From Podarcis raffonei (lineage: Eukaryota > Chordata > Lepidosauria > Squamata > Lacertidae): DNA of 64,000 bases. A program made the translations under genes and the position numbers. How positions within the stretch are numbered: the first letter of the stretch is position 1; each line of letters begins with the position of its first letter. The stretch is taken from the NCBI RefSeq assembly GCF_027172205.1, contig NC_070604.1, positions 66,109,023-66,173,022 of the forward strand. The letters run 5' to 3'. Of this stretch, positions 59,521 through 64,000 are shown piece after piece. Below the pieces are notes generated by a model. The model was not told the origin of the DNA. It searched no databases and was given only the letters and a program-made list of their open reading frames with translations.

Positions 59521-62500
59521 GGGAAACCTCTACTGACCGTTAAAAGCACAAGTTCTGTTAGAGTATAATTTCTACAGCACATACTCAGATTGTGAATTTC
59601 TAAAACAAGCAGTTTTGTTACTAATCTTCCTGCTTGATAAGCAGTATTATTATTATTTTAGAAACGACACTCTTATTAAAGCACAAAAGGGGGTATGGAA
59701 TTATTTTCTGCAATGGTTGTGCTTGCTCCTTAATGCACTGTGGGTATCATCTGCTGTATCACACAAGTATTTTTAAAAGATGGATACAGTATTCAGCTGA
59801 AAGGCTCTTAGACCCAGTGAAGCTTTTTAGCAGAACAGGGATCACAGGGATTTCTTCCTCCCCTGCCTGCCCCTTCAGAACAGCGTGAGGAGCTGCAGGA
59901 GAGAGTGGGAAATCACCAATCATTGCCTGCATACTTGCTCCACTGAATCAATAACCTCTTATTAGAGGACCACCAAATTTATATATCCAGATCCCTTTTT
60001 CCCTTATAAGCATGTGACTCAATTTCTTGTGATGTATGCAATCCCAGCTCTGATGCTGTCAAACATGGTACCTTCATTTTGAGAGGCAGATTTTATTCAA
60101 GTCACCACTTCAACAATGGGATTTCTTGTTTTAATGAGAAGCAAATGCAATTACCATGGTTAATTACCCATGGTTTAATCTGGGAAGCCGCAGGCAAGTA
60201 AATTATTATATTTAAAACTCCAATTCTCATTCAAACTGCGGGTTCCTGTTTCATGGGGCTGCAGAACTTGTGAAGCAGTGCAGATGGGAATTATAGGTGT
60301 GATAAACAGGAACATTTTCCATGTGCCTAACCCAGAGAGAGTAGCCAGTTGGCATTTTTCACCATACTGAAGCTCGGTCAGCTTTTAAAAGGACAGAAAT
60401 TCCCAGAATACTGTTGCTGAGTGAATAACTTCTCAAAAGTGGCTTGGCTTTCCTACAATGTTAGTTCTAAAACACACTTTTCATTGCAGCCAATTTATAG
60501 ATTGTGATTCATCTGCCCTAATGTCATTGACCAGACACAATCTTTGTCAGACTGAGCAAACGAGGGGGGTTGGGAGCAAGCAAGTAATTTCCTTGGCTTC
60601 CTTTTTCTCCCAGCGTGGGATCTTTTTTTCAAGCCTACGTTTATAGTACATGACCATTCTCGTAAACAACTTTTATGTTCCAGGCAACCAAAAAAGGAAG
60701 AAAAAGGCTGGTTGTACCAACGGATGCGTTGCAGGCCAAGTCCAGCTCCTTGAAACGGTCGAAACTCTTGTGACTGAACCAGCAGCTTAGAGCTTAGACA
60801 AACACACACATATATTGCTTACTTGTACTATGTTTTAGCTCAGATATTCTTTGCCTTATGCATAATGATGTTAGAAAAAGATGCTTAAACAGAAATAAAC
60901 ATGATCTTAAAAATCTGTAACGAAGTCTAAAGCAGCTTAAAGATAGCTACATCCATCACCCCAATAAAGTGAGGCATCCATGTTTACATGCCATCCATGC
61001 ACAAGCTTTAGCTCTAGCAACCAAAGGGAAACTGCCAAGCCTCTGAGCCTCAGGGAGGACTAACACTAAATCAAGGGCAACAATCATAAAACAACTCAGA
61101 ATACGTCCCCAAAGTCTGCTTTGGAAAGATTAAGTGGCATGGGGTGGCATGGGATCTGCCAAATGGATTTATAATCCAGCGTTTTCTTCACAGAAAACCC
61201 ATGCGTTACAGCACAATCCTTTACTTGTGTACTCAGAAGCCATTGAGTTCAATGGGGCTTTCTCTTAGATAGGTATATGATTACATCCTTAAGTAACTTA
61301 TCCCCATTTTACAAGGGAAGAATAACAATCTGCAATATTTAGTAAAATATTAAGATACTAAATACAGATAGTAAAATAACACCTGTATATTTAAAAGAGC
61401 AGATCAGTCACCAGAATCTATTCTACAGGTGTGGCTAACATAAGAGTAACCAAGATTCTTAAGCCTAACAGCTCCATACAAAAACAAACAAACTCATATG
61501 GCTGATAAACACAGCGCACACCTCAATTATGTCTGTTCTGGGACCCTGCTCTCAATCTTTGGGCATTCCCAATAATCCCTGCTAACACGCTTTCTAGAGA
61601 AAGGGCATGGCTAAATGATGATTCATCTCCACTTTCCTAACAAACCCCAGTTCCATGGAACCAATGTTAAGAATTTTCAGGATAGGTTCATATGCTATCA
61701 CAGTATTCTGCGATGGTATGTTGGTTTTGGTTAGGTCAGGGGTGGAGAACCTTTTTTAGTTCAAGGACCACAATCACTTTGGGGTAGGGGGAAGGACATG
61801 AGTGATGAATGGGGCCAAATGCAAAAGTAGGTGTAGCAATGCATGCAATTTTTAACTTTGTGCAGTACACACACTCACACACCTCTTTCTATCCTCCATC
61901 CACAGCAAGCAAAAGGCAGCTCAAAGATATGCATACCAGCAAGTAAAAACACTCAAGGGGTGTGGCCAGAATGTACTTGTGTGGTGTGGAGAGACCTTGA
62001 AGAGCCAGCCAATGAGACTTGGAGAGTTGTATTTGGTCCCCAGGACTGAAGTTAAGCGCTATTTGCAGGGAAATGAAGTTGGAATTGAGCCCTGTGTAAA
62101 AATATTATTCCTTCCACATGTGGATTCCACTTCAACCATCTTTCTGCTTAATAAGAGACCTCCAAGGTAGCAAATGATGAGTAAAGATTAAGGACAAACA
62201 AACACCTCCCACACACTCCAAAAGACAGTTGTGATTGATGGTAGCTCAGATGCTGCAGGAAGATGAGTATGCAAAATACCCATTTGAGAGGTGCCCTTGA
62301 AAGTGAAGGCCCAAGCAAGCCAGGAGGATGTTACTTCTAATATGCATTCCCATGTGAAGACATACTATGAAAAATTCCCTCTTAACAGGAGTATTTGTCT
62401 TCTCCACGAAGCTCTTGTTGAATCTCAGTGTTTCAACAATTTAATTTTTCAGTGTTGAAAACACATCTGTTAGCATTAACATTTGCCCTGTGATGTAATT

Positions 62501-64000
62501 CTGATAAGCTGCTAAACTGATTAATAGATATCAAGTGAGCTACACAAGAGGAAGCTTTACCAGTTTAATAGGATACAAGAATCCAAAATTTAAACAAGAA
62601 TGTAAGAATGTTTAAAAATCTATCAAACAGATGTTTTCAGCTATTATTTCAAGACAAAAGATCATACAAAAGACATAATTTATCAAGAGAAGAGCAGACA
62701 TTAACAGCAAACGTTTAAATATAAACAAGCAAATTATTTTCAGATTTCTATAACATAATATCACAGCATAAATAACTAGAAAATGATTACAAATGCCAAA
62801 GTGGTGTCTAAAAATAAGTAGCTAGGATTAACTGGTAAAACTTGCATGATAATATGTCAGCACCGCTAGAAGCCCTTTCTGAAAAAAGATTTGCTTACTC
62901 ACTAACTTATTTTAGTAATTAATTCTAGGAATAAAATGAAGGCAAAAGAATTGCTTCATGATTTTCACACTCTTTTCTGCCATGCAAAGCTTTCTTTCCT
63001 CAATGTCTAGTCAAACACCTTAAGCAAACAAGTCTCATGTCGGTTTAGGAATGTCAGGGATAACTCAGATGTACATCAGAGTATGGATACTATCTACCCA
63101 TACTCCTTGCTTTCAATGGCATGTGAATCCCCATCCATTTTCTGGCACAACTAGTCATACATTAAAAAAAGAAAATCACAAAACAAAAGCTGTACTGGGG
63201 TGTTCATGTTCTTTGGAAGTGCAAAGCTATACTTAATGTAGTGCTTGTGTAAAGTGCAAGTTTTCTTCTTAACAGAAATGTGCTGGAGAAATCCACAACC
63301 ACATAACTTAGTGGAAACTGTTAAAAAGACTTATCAGTTCATGGAAGCCTAATAAGGGTGGGTGTTTAGTGACATCTACAGGAACCTCTGAACAGTTAGC
63401 TATTTCTGTTGTGTTGCTTAGAAAACAAGTAGGTTATGGCCCTCTTCTGGTCTCAAAAGAGCATGAAATCCATTGCTTCATTCAAGTTCTTCAGTTTCTG
63501 CTGAGAAAAGGTCTGCGAGATCAGCTACTGTTAACACAGAGGCCTCCGACTGCTTCATGGAAGAACTAGAGTGGCTTTGGGGGATGAGGGAACATCGGAG
63601 GGGAGAAGGGAAAAATACATTTTAAAATATGAGAAATATAGCTCACATCTACATTCATTAAATACAAGAGGCAGCTCTATTAAAGAGGTTGCAATGATCA
63701 TGGTTGAAAAGGAGAGTCTCAAAAGCACAGCACTGGGTTTTAAAGGTGGACTAAGCTGTTTTAAAGGTGGACTAAGCTGTAAATTCACTCTGTCTTAATT
63801 TTGTTTGGAAAAATGTCCCCAAGCTCTTCAGTTCCAGTAGCCTGAAAATAATGCCAATGAGGAGTAAAGTTTGAACGTATGTGATGGCAAACCACCTCAC
63901 TAGTTTTGATTATAGGGCTTTCTACATACATGAAAGATCTGGAAATACATACAAATCAAAAGGACAAAGAGAACCATTACCATAGGATGAGTTTATATCT
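59521..64000. other. No gene recognised
   Basis: I see no exon of SHPRH, the next gene in mammals, or of any other known gene. The region holds the end-like fragment of a hAT element near 61738 ('caggggtggagaacctttttt') and one short tandem duplication. The rest looks like ordinary non-coding DNA. Confidence 0.5.
63738..63780. repeat. 21-bp tandem duplication
   Basis: The unit 'taaaggtggactaagctgt' with two further bases is directly repeated without visible difference. Confidence 0.85.

Noticed and set aside
1-64000. Endogenous retrovirus, LTR element or Polinton
   Set aside because: I looked for gag/pol/integrase-like frames, paired LTRs and capsid-like frames and found none. All reverse-transcriptase signals belong to LINEs.
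57000-64000. Exons of SHPRH
   Set aside because: Expected nearby from mammalian gene order, but no frame shows its SNF2 helicase, PHD or RING motifs. The gene probably lies beyond the right edge.

Overview
The window is vertebrate nuclear DNA and almost certainly comes from a squamate reptile (lizard or snake). The evidence is the repeat set: a Sauria-type SINE with a BovB-like tail, BovB LINE 3' ends, CR1 and CR1/L2-clade LINEs, a tRNA-Lys SINE ending in a CR1 tail, Tc1/Tigger/hAT DNA transposons and many (CA)n, (TAA)n and (ATT)n arrays. Genes are sparse, intron-rich and splice at GT/AG. I saw no bacterial, CRISPR or prophage features, and no retroviral or LTR element.

Three host genes can be read, all on the minus strand. 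(1) EPM2A (laforin): only exon 1 (10657-10921), inside a CpG island. The rest of the gene must lie beyond the left edge, so 1-10656 is read as intron 1. (2) FBXO30 (MUSA1): the large coding exon (18800-20864), the last coding exon (15573-15776), about 2.6 kb of 3' UTR ending near 12.93 kb, and a CpG-island promoter near 32.2-33.1 kb. The EPM2A-FBXO30 order and orientation match human 6q24. (3) On the side where mammals carry SHPRH lies a gene I assembled from eight exons (56137 down to 36078). It encodes a type I membrane glycoprotein made of a signal peptide, a zona pellucida (ZP) module, a furin-like site, a transmembrane helix and a short tail. I cannot name it, and I do not recall a mammalian counterpart at this place.

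Layout: 1-10.5 kb, EPM2A intron 1 with a CR1/L2 LINE split by a Tigger-like MITE. 10.5-11.2 kb, EPM2A promoter and exon 1. 11.2-12.9 kb, short intergenic repeats including a BovB end. 12.9-33.2 kb, FBXO30, with a nearly whole Tc1 transposon in its last intron. 33.2-36.0 kb, intergenic. 36.0-56.6 kb, the ZP gene with introns full of SINEs, MITEs and LINEs. 56.6-64 kb, gene-poor flank with one more CR1/L2 copy.

The most interesting points are the ZP gene, with one exon that does not connect cleanly at a conserved cysteine block, and FBXO30, where the expected ATG is GTG. EPM2A and FBXO30 are neighbours by conserved synteny. Laforin is a glycogen phosphatase and FBXO30 an SCF substrate receptor, and the window does not show them working together.
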